Made by a program: the position numbers and the translations under genes
Notes under the pieces: model-generated
The model's input: only the letters and a program-made list of their open reading frames with translations
Database searches by the model: none
Told to the model about the DNA's origin: nothing
NCBI RefSeq assembly: GCF_030285625.1
Contig: NZ_CP127294.1
Span: forward strand, 5,366,501 to 5,430,500
Origin: Amycolatopsis sp. 2-15
GTDB lineage: Bacteria > Actinomycetota > Actinomycetes > Mycobacteriales > Pseudonocardiaceae
Direction of reading: 5' to 3'
DNA length: 64,000 nt
Part shown: one piece after another, positions 9,379 to 18,515 of the stretch
Layout of the letters: each line of letters starts with the position of its first letter
Position numbering within the stretch: the first letter of the stretch is position 1

Positions 9379-10059
9379 GTGGCCGACGAAGCACAGCCCG
9401 ACCCTCGGGTGATCAAGGTCTTCCTGGTCGACGACCACGAGCTAGTGCGCCGCGGCGTGGCCGAGATCCTGGACGACGAGGACGACATGACGGTGGTCGG
9501 CCAGGCATCTGGCGTCGCCGCCGCGCTGGCCCGGGTACCGGCGTTGCGCCCGGACGTCGCGGTGCTGGACGTGCGGCTGCCGGACGGCAACGGCGTCGAG
9601 CTGTGCCGCGAGCTGCGTGCCCGCCTACCGGGCCTGCACTGCCTGATGCTGACGTCGTTCACCGACGAACAGGCGATGATCAACGCCATCCAGGCCGGCG
9701 CCGACGGTTACGTGATCAAGGACATCGAGGGCCTGCGGCTGGTCGACGCGATCCGCCGGGTCGGGGCGGGGGCGAAGCTGCTCGACGACCGGGCCGTCGC
9801 GGCGCTGATGGCCAATCTCCGTGCCGGCGACGGGAAACCGGGGCCGCTGACGGGTCTCACCGAGCAGGAACGCACCCTGCTGGACCTGCTCGGGGAAAGC
9901 CTGACGAACCGGCAGATCGCCGAGCGGATGTTCCTCGCGGAGAAGACCGTGAAGAACTATGTGTCTCGGTTGCTGACCAAACTGGGCCTGGAGCGGCGAA
10001 GCCAGGCGGCGGTCCTGGTCACCGTGGTGCACGAGGAGGAACGCGGTCGAGCCGGCTAG
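9379..10059 (+). CDS. NarL/LuxR-family response regulator
   Basis: 226 residues from GTG 9379. The receiver domain has [18 protein letters not shown] with acidic residues D18-D19, the phosphoacceptor D64 in [13 protein letters not shown], the Thr/Ser of MLTSFTDEQ and the Lys of GYVIKDI. The C-terminal LuxR helix-turn-helix ([20 protein letters not shown], then [20 protein letters not shown]) is near residues 161-213. Layout and sequence resemble DevR/DosR. The likely partner kinase is at 11123, beyond a nitroreductase on the other strand. Its 3' end overlaps the convergent nitroreductase by 41 bases. Confidence 0.93.
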   Translation: MADEAQPDPRVIKVFLVDDHELVRRGVAEILDDEDDMTVVGQASGVAAALARVPALRPDVAVLDVRLPDGNGVELCRELRARLPGLHCLMLTSFTDEQAMINAIQAGADGYVIKDIEGLRLVDAIRRVGAGAKLLDDRAVAALMANLRAGDGKPGPLTGLTEQERTLLDLLGESLTNRQIAERMFLAEKTVKNYVSRLLTKLGLERRSQAAVLVTVVHEEERGRAG

Positions 10060-10939
10060 CGACGGCGCGGAAGGGGCGCTCGTCGCTGGTCACGACGTCT
10101 TCCAGGTCGGCCCGCGCCCCCTGGTGCACCGGCGCGCCGTGCCCCAGCCGCAGCATGATCTGCGGCCAGAGACCACCTCCGAGCAGCTGCCGGAGCTCTC
10201 GCCGCAGCGTCATCGGCGCCACGACCTGGGGCAGGAACGACGCGGAAAGACCCGCGGCGGTGGCGGTCAACAGCACTCGCTGCAACGCCTGACCGGCCTG
10301 GAGCCGGGACAGCGGAACGTCGTTCAGGGAGCCGATGACCACGAGCAGCCGATCGGGCTCGACGTCGAGATCCGACAGCCGGGCCTCGGATCCCGGCATC
10401 GCCTGATCGTCCTGCCAGGCGCGCCGCAAGATCTCCCGCAGCTGCGGCTGCTGCGCCGGGGACACCGTGGCGAGCCAGGCTCGCTCGATCTCGGCCGCGC
10501 GACGGAGTTCCCTTTGAACCGAAGGATCTACGGTGGCGGGGGTGAAGGGCGCCCGATTGCTCCGGCGGAGCGAAACGGCGTCCGCGAGCCGCTGATCGAC
10601 CGGCGCGGCCGGGTCCCGGCCGTGTGGCCGCACGACGGCCAGCAGCTCCGGCCGGCCCGCATCCGGGAGCAACCGGACGTCTGGATAACACCCCTGTGCC
10701 CGGATCGCCAGCCGGAGGTTCAGCAGCGCGGCACCGCAGTCCAGGAGCTGGTCCCGGTGTCCGGAGCCGGCGTCCCACGCCACGGGGACGGGGTCCGCGT
10801 ACAGCTCGATGGCCTCCGGCGTGCAGCGGAAACGCCACGGCCGCCCGCCCGCCAGCGGTGGCGGGGTGGTCGCCGCGAGCAGCACAGAGCGCACCTGCTC
10901 CAACGTCAGGTGTCCGACGGGCATGACCCCGGTTTTCAT
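10019..10939 (-). CDS. Acg-type nitroreductase-family protein
   Basis: 306 residues from ATG 10939 ([20 protein letters not shown]). The N-terminal half-domain has [20 protein letters not shown], like the FMN-binding start of nitroreductases. [20 protein letters not shown] follows in the middle, and the C-terminal half has [20 protein letters not shown] and [14 protein letters not shown]. This duplicated-nitroreductase arrangement matches the Acg family (Rv2032, Rv3127 and Rv3131 in M. tuberculosis), members of the DosR regulon that may sequester rather than use FMN. Placed between a DevR-like regulator and a DevS-like kinase, it is a natural target of that pair (inference). Confidence 0.88.
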   Translation of the reverse strand: MKTGVMPVGHLTLEQVRSVLLAATTPPPLAGGRPWRFRCTPEAIELYADPVPVAWDAGSGHRDQLLDCGAALLNLRLAIRAQGCYPDVRLLPDAGRPELLAVVRPHGRDPAAPVDQRLADAVSLRRSNRAPFTPATVDPSVQRELRRAAEIERAWLATVSPAQQPQLREILRRAWQDDQAMPGSEARLSDLDVEPDRLLVVIGSLNDVPLSRLQAGQALQRVLLTATAAGLSASFLPQVVAPMTLRRELRQLLGGGLWPQIMLRLGHGAPVHQGARADLEDVVTSDERPFRAVASRLDRVPPRAPR

Positions 10940-11122
10940 ACGGCGGCTCCGGATCCGGTCTATCGAGTGGCTGATTGGTGGTGCCGGTCCACCATCCGCC
11001 CCGCCGGACGCAGGGGCCTAGTGCCGAAGGTCGCCCGGCGAGCGGACAAGGTCGTCGGCTGCGAACCCGAGACGGCCCCGCCGAACCGCCCGCCGGGCGG
11101 TAGCCTGTGCCACTGTTACGAC

Positions 11123-12667
11123 ATGACCGACGTCGACGGCCGCGGCCCGCCCGGAGCCGATGACGCGCGGAACTCGATCGACGAGGCCATCTCGGTCCGC
11201 TCCCGGATGGACGCGCTGCTGGCGGCTGTGCTCGCGGTTTCCTCCGGTCTGGAGCTCGACAAGACCCTCGACCGGATCGTCACCGCCGCCCGCGAGCTCG
11301 TCGGCGCGCGGTACAGCACTCTTTCGCTCCTCGGTGACGACGGGGCGACGACCGCGTTCGTTGCCGCGGGTGTCGATGGCGTCACCCCGGCGCTGATCGG
11401 CCCACCCATGCGGACTTTCCTCGACGTTCCGCTCCTGGCCCGCGGCCGGGTGCTCGGCCGGTTGTCCCTGGCGGAGAAGGAAGACGGACAGGGCTTCACC
11501 GGCGACGATGAGCGAGTGGTCGTGGCGCTGGCGGCCGCCGCCGGTATCGCGGTGGACAACGCCTGCCTGTACGAGGAGAGCCGCGCCCGGCAACGGTGGC
11601 TGGAGGCCGTCGGCGAGATCTCGGCGGAGCTGCTGGGCGGCACCGGCGTCACTGACGTGCTGCGCCTGATCGCGAGCCGTACCGCCGAACTCAGCGGAGC
11701 CGACAACGCGCTGATCGCGCTGCCGTCGCGCCCAGGCGACAAGCGGACTCTCGTGGTCACTGTGTGCTCCGGGCCGGACGCCGACGCGCTGACCGGCCGG
11801 CGGATCCCGGTCGAGAGGTCGACTTCGGGTGCGGTGCTGCACGATCACGTGCCGCGCAGCGTGCCCGGCCTGGCGTCCGATCTGGGGGTGGGCCTCGGGC
11901 CCGCTCTCGTGGTGCCCCTGCGGTCCGGGGAGGCGTCGGCGGGTGTGCTCGTCGCCGTTCGCGCTCCCGGTGAGTCGACCTTCGACGAGCACGAGCTCCA
12001 GATCGTGTCCGCGTTCGCCGACCAGGCCGCGCTGGCGTTGAGGGACGCCGAAAGCCAGTCCGCCCGCCGGGAGCTGGACGTCGTGGCGGATCGCGACCGG
12101 ATCGCCCGCGATCTGCACGACCACGTCATCCAGCGGCTGTTCGCGGTGGGGCTGGCGATGAAGGGCACCCTCCGCCGGGCGGGCTCACCGGCCATCGGGG
12201 ATCGCCTCGCCCGGCACATCGGGCAGCTGCAGGAGGTCATCGAGGAGATCCGCAGCTCGATCTTCGACCTGCACCCGGCACCGGGGGAGGACCGGGGACT
12301 GCGCGCGAAACTGCGCTCCGTGATCACCGACTCCATCGGTGACTCCGGCGTCCGCGCCACGGTGCACATTTCGGGACCACTCGACGACGTACCCGCCGGC
12401 CTGGCCGAGCACGCCCAGGCCGTGGTCCGCGAGGCGATCAGCAACGTCCTGCGCCACGCCGAGGCTGCTGAGCTGGCGATCACGGTGACGCTCGACGAGG
12501 ACTTGGTCATCGTCGTCTCCGACACCGGAATCGGCATGCCGGAAGCCGGGGCGCGAAGTGGGCTTCGCAATCTCGGACAACGCGCAGCCGAAGCCGGCGG
12601 ATCGTTCCGGATCGAGCGTCCCGACGAGGGTGGGACCCGGCTGGTGTGGCTGGCGCCTCTGCCTTGA
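11123..12667 (+). CDS. DevS-like sensor histidine kinase with two GAF domains
   Basis: 514 residues from ATG 11123 (MTDVDGRGPPGADDARNSID). GAF-A spans about residues 30-150 (LDKTLDRIVTAARELVGARY; LGRLSLAEKEDGQGF) and is shorter than in haem-binding DosS. GAF-B spans about residues 165-310. The HisKA_3 dimer-phosphoacceptor has H332 in RDLHDHVIQRLFAVG. The HATPase_c has EAISNVLRHAEA, DTGIGMPEAG and GLRNLGQRAAEAGG. It is probably a cytosolic redox, gas or small-molecule sensor; I cannot identify a haem ligand with confidence. Likely partner of the regulator at 9379. Confidence 0.92.
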   Translation: MTDVDGRGPPGADDARNSIDEAISVRSRMDALLAAVLAVSSGLELDKTLDRIVTAARELVGARYSTLSLLGDDGATTAFVAAGVDGVTPALIGPPMRTFLDVPLLARGRVLGRLSLAEKEDGQGFTGDDERVVVALAAAAGIAVDNACLYEESRARQRWLEAVGEISAELLGGTGVTDVLRLIASRTAELSGADNALIALPSRPGDKRTLVVTVCSGPDADALTGRRIPVERSTSGAVLHDHVPRSVPGLASDLGVGLGPALVVPLRSGEASAGVLVAVRAPGESTFDEHELQIVSAFADQAALALRDAESQSARRELDVVADRDRIARDLHDHVIQRLFAVGLAMKGTLRRAGSPAIGDRLARHIGQLQEVIEEIRSSIFDLHPAPGEDRGLRAKLRSVITDSIGDSGVRATVHISGPLDDVPAGLAEHAQAVVREAISNVLRHAEAAELAITVTLDEDLVIVVSDTGIGMPEAGARSGLRNLGQRAAEAGGSFRIERPDEGGTRLVWLAPLP

Positions 12668-12676
12668 CCGCGGCCG

Positions 12677-13327
12677 CTACCGGGCCGCGACCGGCGGCGC
12701 GGGCTCGCCGCCCAGCAGGGCGATCGCGTCGGTGTCCGCGACTCCGGTGAAGTCGGTGTAGCTGTTGCGGACGGCGTGCATCCAGGGCAGCGGGCGGAGG
12801 CAGAGGAGCTGGTCCACCTCGCGGGCGAGGCGATCGAGCGTCCGCGCCGGGCCGACCGGAACCGCGAGCACGACTTCGCGCACGCCGCGGGCGCGCAGGA
12901 CGCGGATCGCCGCATGGGCTGTGGCACCGGTGGCGACACCGTCGTCGGCCAGGACGACGGTCTGACCGGTGATCGGCACCGGCGGCAGGGGGCGGCGGTA
13001 ACCGGCGATCTGCCGGGCCAGCTCGGCGCGTGCCTGCCCGGCGAGCTGGGAAAATTGTTCCGGCGTAAGGGAGAACCTGCGGAGCGCGTCGTGATCCGAG
13101 ACCAGCACGTCACCTTCACCGACAGCGCCCAGAGTCGTCGTGGGCGGCCCGAACTCGATCCGGTGGGTCAGCAGGACATCCAGCGGCGCATGGAGCACGT
13201 CGGCGATCTCCTTGGCGACCAGCAGCCCGCCCCCGGACGAACCGAGGACGACGGTGTGGTGGCCGCGGAGGTAGCGCAGGCGAAGCGCCAGCTCCGCGCC
13301 GGCTTGCCGGCGATCGCGAAACCGCAC
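12677..13327 (-). CDS. Phosphoribosyltransferase-domain protein
   Basis: 216 residues from GTG 13327, chosen because AGGAG lies 5-6 bases upstream and the family start VRFRDRRQAGAELALRLR follows at once. The 13-residue PRPP-binding motif appears as VVLADDGVATGATAHAA near residues 120-136, with an upstream GSSGGGLLVAKEIAD and ILTHRIEFG-type segment (LLTHRIEFGPP). Proteins of this type resemble Rv0571c, a member of the mycobacterial DosR regulon; the base or nucleotide handled is unknown. It converges on the kinase gene with only 9 bases between stops. Confidence 0.88.
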   Translation of the reverse strand: MRFRDRRQAGAELALRLRYLRGHHTVVLGSSGGGLLVAKEIADVLHAPLDVLLTHRIEFGPPTTTLGAVGEGDVLVSDHDALRRFSLTPEQFSQLAGQARAELARQIAGYRRPLPPVPITGQTVVLADDGVATGATAHAAIRVLRARGVREVVLAVPVGPARTLDRLAREVDQLLCLRPLPWMHAVRNSYTDFTGVADTDAIALLGGEPAPPVAAR

Positions 13328-13617
13328 GGGACTCCTGGTCTGGTCTCGTCGTGGGAGGTTGAAGGGCCTGCTCAGCGTTACCGATGCCCCGGCTCCCGAC
13401 GAGGGCCGTTGGTCACCGGGCCGCGGCGCCTTCGACACCTCCGCCGTGGCGAATCGGCATGTACCCGGGTTGGCCTCCGCTGCGCAGGATGAGTTTGGGA
13501 TGGGTGTGCACGCTCGTCGTGTCGAGCTGACAGGTCAGGACAGAGCCCGCATCAGCGGCTTGCCCGCAGTAGTCGGGGGCGTCGCCGAGCTGCCTTCTGG
13601 ACCGGCACGGCGAACTC

Positions 13618-13779
13618 CTACCGCCGCACTTTCTCGGGTGCCTCGTCGATGAGGTGCAGTAGCCGCACCGCAAGTGCTTGGCACGCCGCTTCGGTCAAGC
13701 CCGTGTCTGCTTTCAGCACATCGCGTACCAGTACGACCCGCTGGTCGTACCGCGACACGAAGACCACCTCACTGGTCAT
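13618..13779 (-). CDS. 53-residue conserved small protein (DUF6307-like)
   Basis: ATG 13779 is preceded by GGAAGAG at the right distance, which decides the start. The protein contains VVFVSRYDQRVVLVRDVLK, LTEAACQALAVRLLHLIDEA and ends in PEKVRR: a compact helical protein with alternating basic and acidic residues, which I associate with DUF6307 (unknown function; name given from memory). It lies between stress-type genes and a decayed slipin copy. Confidence 0.6.
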   Translation of the reverse strand: MTSEVVFVSRYDQRVVLVRDVLKADTGLTEAACQALAVRLLHLIDEAPEKVRR

Positions 13780-13982
13780 GATCTCTTCCTCTTTCCTCGG
13801 TTTCCCGGCTTCTTGCAGGGCAGGCGCAGCCACGGTGGAGCTCACCCGCGGCCGTCGCCGCGCAGAAGCGGCTCGCGATCGTGTCGTGGCCGGCTGTCTC
13901 ATGTGGACAAACAGGGCAGCCGCCGACGCCGGTCCGCACGCCTGTCGGCGATGGGGCGAGTTCGGTGATCAATTCGTGCTCC

Positions 13983-14270
13983 TCACTGGTCGGCCGCCTT
14001 GGCTCCGTTCGACGTCACCACCGGCGCGACGAACAGAGGCGGCGGGGCGTTCGCGGCCGCGTTCTCGCGGGCGACGAAGGGCCCGGCTCGCCGATGGTGC
14101 TCATCAGCTGGGCGGGAACACCACGGTGGTGTTCTTGTCCACACCGAGCTCCACGAGGCTCTGCGGATCGCACAGCAACCGCAAGCGGGTGCGTCATCAT
14201 CGTGTCCGATGCCTCGCCCAGCGCCGCTGCGACCGGCGACTCGCCTTCGGCGCTGATGATCGCCAGGCGT
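13983..14270 (-). pseudogene. Decayed second copy of the slipin C-terminal region
   Basis: One frame reads [20 protein letters not shown] and MMTHPLAVA; after a frameshift near 14170 another reads [15 protein letters not shown] and then GPFVARENAAANAP, ending FVAPVVTSNGAKAADQ. These line up with residues 185-280 of the slipin at 7671-8531. The SPFH domain itself is missing. The fragment carries at least two frameshifts. Confidence 0.8.
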
Positions 14271-14524
14271 GCTACGAGCCGGGCACGGGTGGGGCCTACT
14301 GCCATCGCACGGGATGCGTCCGGACACCACTGACACTACACGTGGCCAGGTCCGGGAAAGTCACGACAGCACGCCCGGCCGGACCACGGTACGCCACGAG
14401 GACAACGTGCACGGACCGCCGCGAGCGGTTCTTCGGTCATCAGCCGTCCGACATGGCGCTGATTCCGGCGGCCACTGGTGGGCCGAACCGTCCACCAGGG
14501 ACACCGCACCGGCCCTGCGGTCGC

Positions 14525-14644
14525 TCACGGGTGCGCGGAAACCCAGTTGCCGGAAGGATTTCCGTCCCGCTGTTCGAGCGCGGTCGCCAGGGACGGCAGC
14601 TCCGCCGCCAGATCCGTCGCGCGCGGCCACCGGCCGCCGTCGAC
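14525..14644 (-). pseudogene. Decayed second copy of the DUF5994-like gene
   Basis: Minus-strand sequence VDGGRWPRATDLAAELPSLA followed by TALEQRDGN parallels LDGAWWPRSRDLVAELPPLV of the copy at 3410-3826, then stops at 14525. Only about 40 codons survive in this frame. It lies just upstream (on the minus strand) of the decayed slipin copy. Confidence 0.65.
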
Positions 14645-15903
14645 GTGGCCGCGTTCGGCGCCGGCCTGCTTCATTCGTCCCGTTGTCCCGCAACGGGTGT
14701 CCGGCCGTCGCACGGAGCACTCGTCGCGGGGTGCGCCTCGACAGCGCGCTCGCTGGCTTGTCGGTGTAGTGTGGAAGGTGTCCGAGAGCATCTCGTGTGT
14801 GGGCGATAGAGCCTGCGCCGTCCTCGGTCCTCCTCCGGTCGGATCCGGCCGAGGACGGGAGCACGGCATGTCGCCGGGCCCACGACACACCATCGTCACC
14901 CATCGGCCTCAAGGCCGTCGAGCCGCTCCGGCTCCGACCGCGTCCGCGGTGCCAGCCGACAGCGCCCACCAGGGTACGGCGATGGTGCGACGTGGCCCGC
15001 TCCCGATACTCGGTGGCGGACATCGATCACGTTGTCTCGAAAGGAAACCATCAGTACCTCACCCTTGGGCAAGCCACTCTTCAGCCATCCTGTCGCAGAA
15101 GATTCTTGGCCCGACGCCCTCGTCGAGCCGCAGGAAACCCGTTACGACAGCTTGTTCCGGAACCCGGCCGCCCGGCCCGGTGAACTCGCGGCAACGCATC
15201 CGCGCGAGCCGCAAGTGCGCACGCGGCGGCAGCGCCGACGCTGACCGTGCCCTTCTACGCATCCGCTCCACTGTGAACGGTGACAGCTGACCCGCTGATG
15301 TGGCGCACGCTGACACCTCGGCCTGAGCGAATCGAAGTCCGACTCCGTCGGCCATGAAGTTTGTACAAGGCAACGGTGCTTCGACCACCGTGATCAACTC
15401 TTTCGCCATCGGGCATAGGCTGCGGCTACAGTAACCGGGAGACACAAAAGGCTGTTTCGACGGCGCCGTCCGAAGGTGGACACACGCGATCGCTGCGACA
15501 CCTCGCGCCTCCGCACGGCGGGTGAAATTGGGCCAGCGTGTTCCCCAGTTCAGTGAGCAATGCCAGCGACAAGGCCGAGGCCGCGGGGGTCTCCGGGACG
15601 GGCTGCTCAGAGCAGTGAGCAGAGCCGCCGGGGGATTGGGCGAAATGCGGCCGCATGGCCATGGCCTGGCCCCGCGTCAGGCCGCTGGACGAGATGCTCG
15701 AACAGCCGGACGTCTCCGGGCACGGCGGGTCCGGCGGCGACACCTGTGAACAGTTACGCTGACGCGGCAATGCGTCTTGGTGCGGGGCCCGGATCCCGTC
15801 ACCGCCGGGAAACCTCTGGTCGGCGGTACCCCAGGTGAGGGTGGTGGCACATGCGGAGTGCGCAGCGTCAATCACTCTCCGCAGAGCACGGCCGTGCGCC
15901 GTA
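14645..15903. other. 1.26-kb stretch with no gene I can support
   Basis: Both strands are open for short distances but no frame shows convincing codon bias or family motifs. A 70-codon frame from TTG 15032 (contains LFSHPVAEDSWPDALVEPQE; preceded by sequence with AAAGGAAA inside the frame) is the best candidate for a real small gene, with low confidence. The area borders the decayed slipin and DUF5994 copies and probably contains more unrecognised remnants. Confidence 0.4.
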
Positions 15904-16641
15904 ATGACCGAGATGTCCGACCGGGAGGTCCTGCTGGCCCGGTTGCGTGCCGCGGTCGCTGACGCTTTCCGCGACCACACCGACGTCGCGGACCCCCTCG
16001 CCCGGTTGTGCCGCGCCTGTGTGCAGCTGTTACCGGTCGACGGGGCGTCGGTCTCGCTGATGACCGGCGCCGAGCACCGGGAAACCTTGTACGCCAGCGA
16101 CCCGGTCGTGGGGCACATCGAGACGTTGCAGTTCAGCCTCGGCGAAGGGCCCTGTTTCGAGGCGTTCACGACCGGCCGGCCGGTATTGATCGCGGACCTC
16201 GCCGCGGACGCCGCCAGTGCCTGGCCGGTGTTCGCCACGCAGATGGCAGGTCAGCCGGTTGGCGCGATCTTCGCGTTCCCCCTGCTGCTCGGTGCCGCCC
16301 GGGTCGGTGCGATCGACATGTACCGGCGGACCCCCGGTTGGCTGACGCCGACCGAACTGGCCACCGCGCTGCGGATCGCCGACATCGCCGCCTCCGCCCT
16401 GATCGCGCCGCACCGCGGTGGCCTGGACACCGGACTCGGCGAGGTTTGGCTGGCAGTGCTGCCGCGAAACAGCGAGCAGGTGCATCAAGTCACCGGCATG
16501 CTGATCGCCGAGTACGCCATCCCGGCCCACGAGGCGCTGGCGCGGCTACGCGGCTACGCCTTCGCCAACGGCCGGCTCATCAACGAGGTCGCCGCCGACC
16601 TGGTCACGCGCCGCACGCACCCCCGCGAGATCAGCCCGTGA
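15904..16641 (+). CDS. GAF-ANTAR RNA-binding regulator (first of pair)
   Basis: 245 residues from ATG 15904; ATG 15913 is an alternative. The GAF domain covers about residues 20-170 (LCRACVQLLPVDGASVSLMT, LGEGPCFEAFTTGRPVLIAD, GAIFAFPLLLGAARVGAIDM). The ANTAR domain covers about residues 190-240 (EQVHQVTGMLIAEYAIPAHE, ALARLRGYAFANGRLINEVA). ANTAR domains bind paired-hairpin RNA and act as antiterminators; the GAF presumably senses a small ligand or redox state. A very similar gene follows 93 bases later. Confidence 0.9.
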   Translation: MTEMSDREVLLARLRAAVADAFRDHTDVADPLARLCRACVQLLPVDGASVSLMTGAEHRETLYASDPVVGHIETLQFSLGEGPCFEAFTTGRPVLIADLAADAASAWPVFATQMAGQPVGAIFAFPLLLGAARVGAIDMYRRTPGWLTPTELATALRIADIAASALIAPHRGGLDTGLGEVWLAVLPRNSEQVHQVTGMLIAEYAIPAHEALARLRGYAFANGRLINEVAADLVTRRTHPREISP

Positions 16642-16734
16642 CCTCACCGCTTGATACCGCACCGGCACAGAAACGACCGGCTTCGAGCGGATCAGCACCA
16701 CTACTCTGGATTGAGAGGATGGGAGATACCGACG

Positions 16735-17505
16735 ATGACTGACAAGTCCTCCACTGCCAGCGTCCGAGAGACCCGGATGGTCGCAGCTTTCGTCGAAATG
16801 GCCGACACCCTCGTCGACGATTACGACGTCGCCGATGTGTTGCATCGGCTTGTCACGCACGCCGTCGAATTGCTCGACGCGGCCGCGGCCGGGTTGATGC
16901 TGGCCGACCAGCGGGGGAGCCTGCAGGTGCTGGCCTCCTCCACCGAGGGCGTCCGGCTGCTGGAGTTGTTCCAGCTGCAGGCCAACGAAGGCCCGTGCGT
17001 GGACGCCTACCGTGCAGGAGAGCCCATCCTCGTCGACGACCTGACCCGTAGCGTGCAACGGTGGCCCTCTTTCGCGCCGCAAGCCGTCAGTCTGGGGTTC
17101 GCCGCCGTGCACGCCGTGCCCTTGCGATTGCGGCACGAGGTCATCGGCGCACTCAACCTCTTCGGCTACCACGCCGGCCCCCTGACCCAGGCCGACCTGC
17201 ACCTCGCCCAAGCGCTCGCCGACACCGCCACCATCGGCATTCTCCAGGAACGCGCTATCCACCGCGGCGAAGTCCTCACCGAGCAACTGCAGACCGCCTT
17301 GAACAGTCGCGTCATCATCGAGCAAGCCAAAGGTGTGCTCTTTCACGCCGGGGGCCTCGACATGGGCCAGACATTCGAAGTCATGCGCACGTACGCCCGC
17401 GACCATTCCACGCGGCTCTCCGATATCGCCACCCAACTGGCCACCGCCACCCTGGACCCCCTAACCGTTCTCAACCATCGCCACCACCCGGCACCGCAGC
17501 AGTAA
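16735..17505 (+). CDS. GAF-ANTAR RNA-binding regulator (second of pair)
   Basis: 256 residues from ATG 16735 (MTDKSSTASVRETRMVAAFV). The GAF domain spans about residues 20-165 (VTHAVELLDAAAAGLMLADQ, NEGPCVDAYRAGEPILVDDL, AVPLRLRHEVIGALNLF). The ANTAR domain spans about residues 185-240 (LQTALNSRVIIEQAKGVL, MGQTFEVMRTYARDHSTRLS). The VIIEQAKGVL motif is the canonical ANTAR signature, better conserved than in its neighbour. Tandem GAF-ANTAR genes are widespread in actinomycetes; their RNA targets are generally unknown. Confidence 0.92.
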   Translation: MTDKSSTASVRETRMVAAFVEMADTLVDDYDVADVLHRLVTHAVELLDAAAAGLMLADQRGSLQVLASSTEGVRLLELFQLQANEGPCVDAYRAGEPILVDDLTRSVQRWPSFAPQAVSLGFAAVHAVPLRLRHEVIGALNLFGYHAGPLTQADLHLAQALADTATIGILQERAIHRGEVLTEQLQTALNSRVIIEQAKGVLFHAGGLDMGQTFEVMRTYARDHSTRLSDIATQLATATLDPLTVLNHRHHPAPQQ

Positions 17506-17636
17506 CCGCAACGCGGGAAGGACAGAAGCACGGGGCCGGATCGCCGATCCTTCACGAGCGCCCATCCGCAACCTACGGATGCGACGGCGATTCTGAAGAC
17601 GGTCTAAGCCTGCGGGCTGCGTCGAGGGGAGGCGGC

Positions 17637-18347
17637 TCAGTCGGATCCGACGGACTTCCGCCCCGTAGCCACGCGGGTGGTGAGGCCATCGAGGATCCGG
17701 CGAAGGCCCCAGAGGTACTGCTCGGTGGAGATGTAGCCGGCCATTGTCGCCGCCGCGGCGGCACTGTGCGGGAAGTGTTCAGGCGGCCTCGCCGAGAAGG
17801 CGAGCCGGCGGGTGGCGATCCGTTCCGACTCCGCCGGCAGCGGGACCTTGTGCTGCACATCGGCGACTTCCAGGACGAGTGAGCCGAAGATGTAGACGAA
17901 CAGCAGGTAGGACGCCTGCGCGGCGTCGGTGGCGTCGAGTCCGGCGTCGGCCAGCAGCTGCAGGAGCCGTTCGGTGAGGGCCTGCGCGATAGGCCCATCC
18001 ATCCGGCTGCCGACCATCAGGCTGACCGCGCCCGGATGTGCGGACAGTTTCGCTCGCAGTTCCAGGGCCAGCGCTTCCACGCGTTCGCGCCAGGGCTGCG
18101 CACGGTCGGCGAAGACGTCGTGGTCCACCTCGCCGAGCAGCCGCTCGACGAGCGCATCGACCACGGCGGCCTTGTCCGGGAAGTAGGTGTAGATCGCGTT
18201 CGGGGCCACGCCCACCCGCGCGGCGATCGCCCGCACGGACGCCGTATCCGGGCCGTGGTCGAGCAGGCTCAGCGCCGCGTCGAGGATCTCGTCCTCGGTG
18301 AGTGCGCGCCGCGGACCGCGAGGGCGTCGCCTCCCTGATTCGGACAC
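17637..18347 (-). CDS. TetR-family regulator
   Basis: 236 residues. GTG 18347 is chosen because AGGAGG lies about 9 bases upstream. The helix-turn-helix is near residues 18-62 (LTEDEILDAALSLLDHG, VRAIAARVGVAPNAIYTYFP, DKAAVVDALVERLLGEVDHD). The C-terminal part is like TetR_C_33-type ligand domains. It is divergent from the dehydrogenase gene at 18516, with a palindrome in between, so it probably represses itself and the dehydrogenase-DUF4389 pair; the ligand is unknown. Confidence 0.9.
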   Translation of the reverse strand: MSESGRRRPRGPRRALTEDEILDAALSLLDHGPDTASVRAIAARVGVAPNAIYTYFPDKAAVVDALVERLLGEVDHDVFADRAQPWRERVEALALELRAKLSAHPGAVSLMVGSRMDGPIAQALTERLLQLLADAGLDATDAAQASYLLFVYIFGSLVLEVADVQHKVPLPAESERIATRRLAFSARPPEHFPHSAAAAATMAGYISTEQYLWGLRRILDGLTTRVATGRKSVGSD

Positions 18348-18394
18348 TGGTGCCTTCCTCCTCTTGACTTCGGTACCAGTAGGGTAGGCGGTTC

Positions 18395-18420
18395 TTTGTA
18401 CGGCGTACAAATCCTGTACA
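18395..18420. promoter_or_regulatory. Candidate TetR operator
   Basis: TTTGTAC-ggc-GTACAAA is a perfect 7-3-7 palindrome at 18395-18411, followed by a further TGTACA at 18415-18420. It sits in the 168-base gap between the divergent TetR and dehydrogenase genes, where an operator would be expected. Confidence 0.6.
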
Positions 18421-18515
18421 CCGTTCAGTGATCAACGGTGAAAGCGAAGGTCACGATGCGCACAACTCACGTCGACAGGCTCAGGGGTCCCCCTCTCGAG
18501 ACCGGAGGGGCAACG

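Noticed and set aside
10124..11122. Long N-terminal extension of the GAF histidine kinase frame
   Set aside because: The extension overlaps the nitroreductase gene on the other strand and is low-complexity; the kinase starts naturally at ATG 11123.
10940..11122. A DosR-type palindrome between the nitroreductase and kinase genes
   Set aside because: GGGGCCTAGTGCC near 11012 is only loosely similar to the GGGACTTNNGTCCC-type site, and no repeat of it was found at the other promoters.
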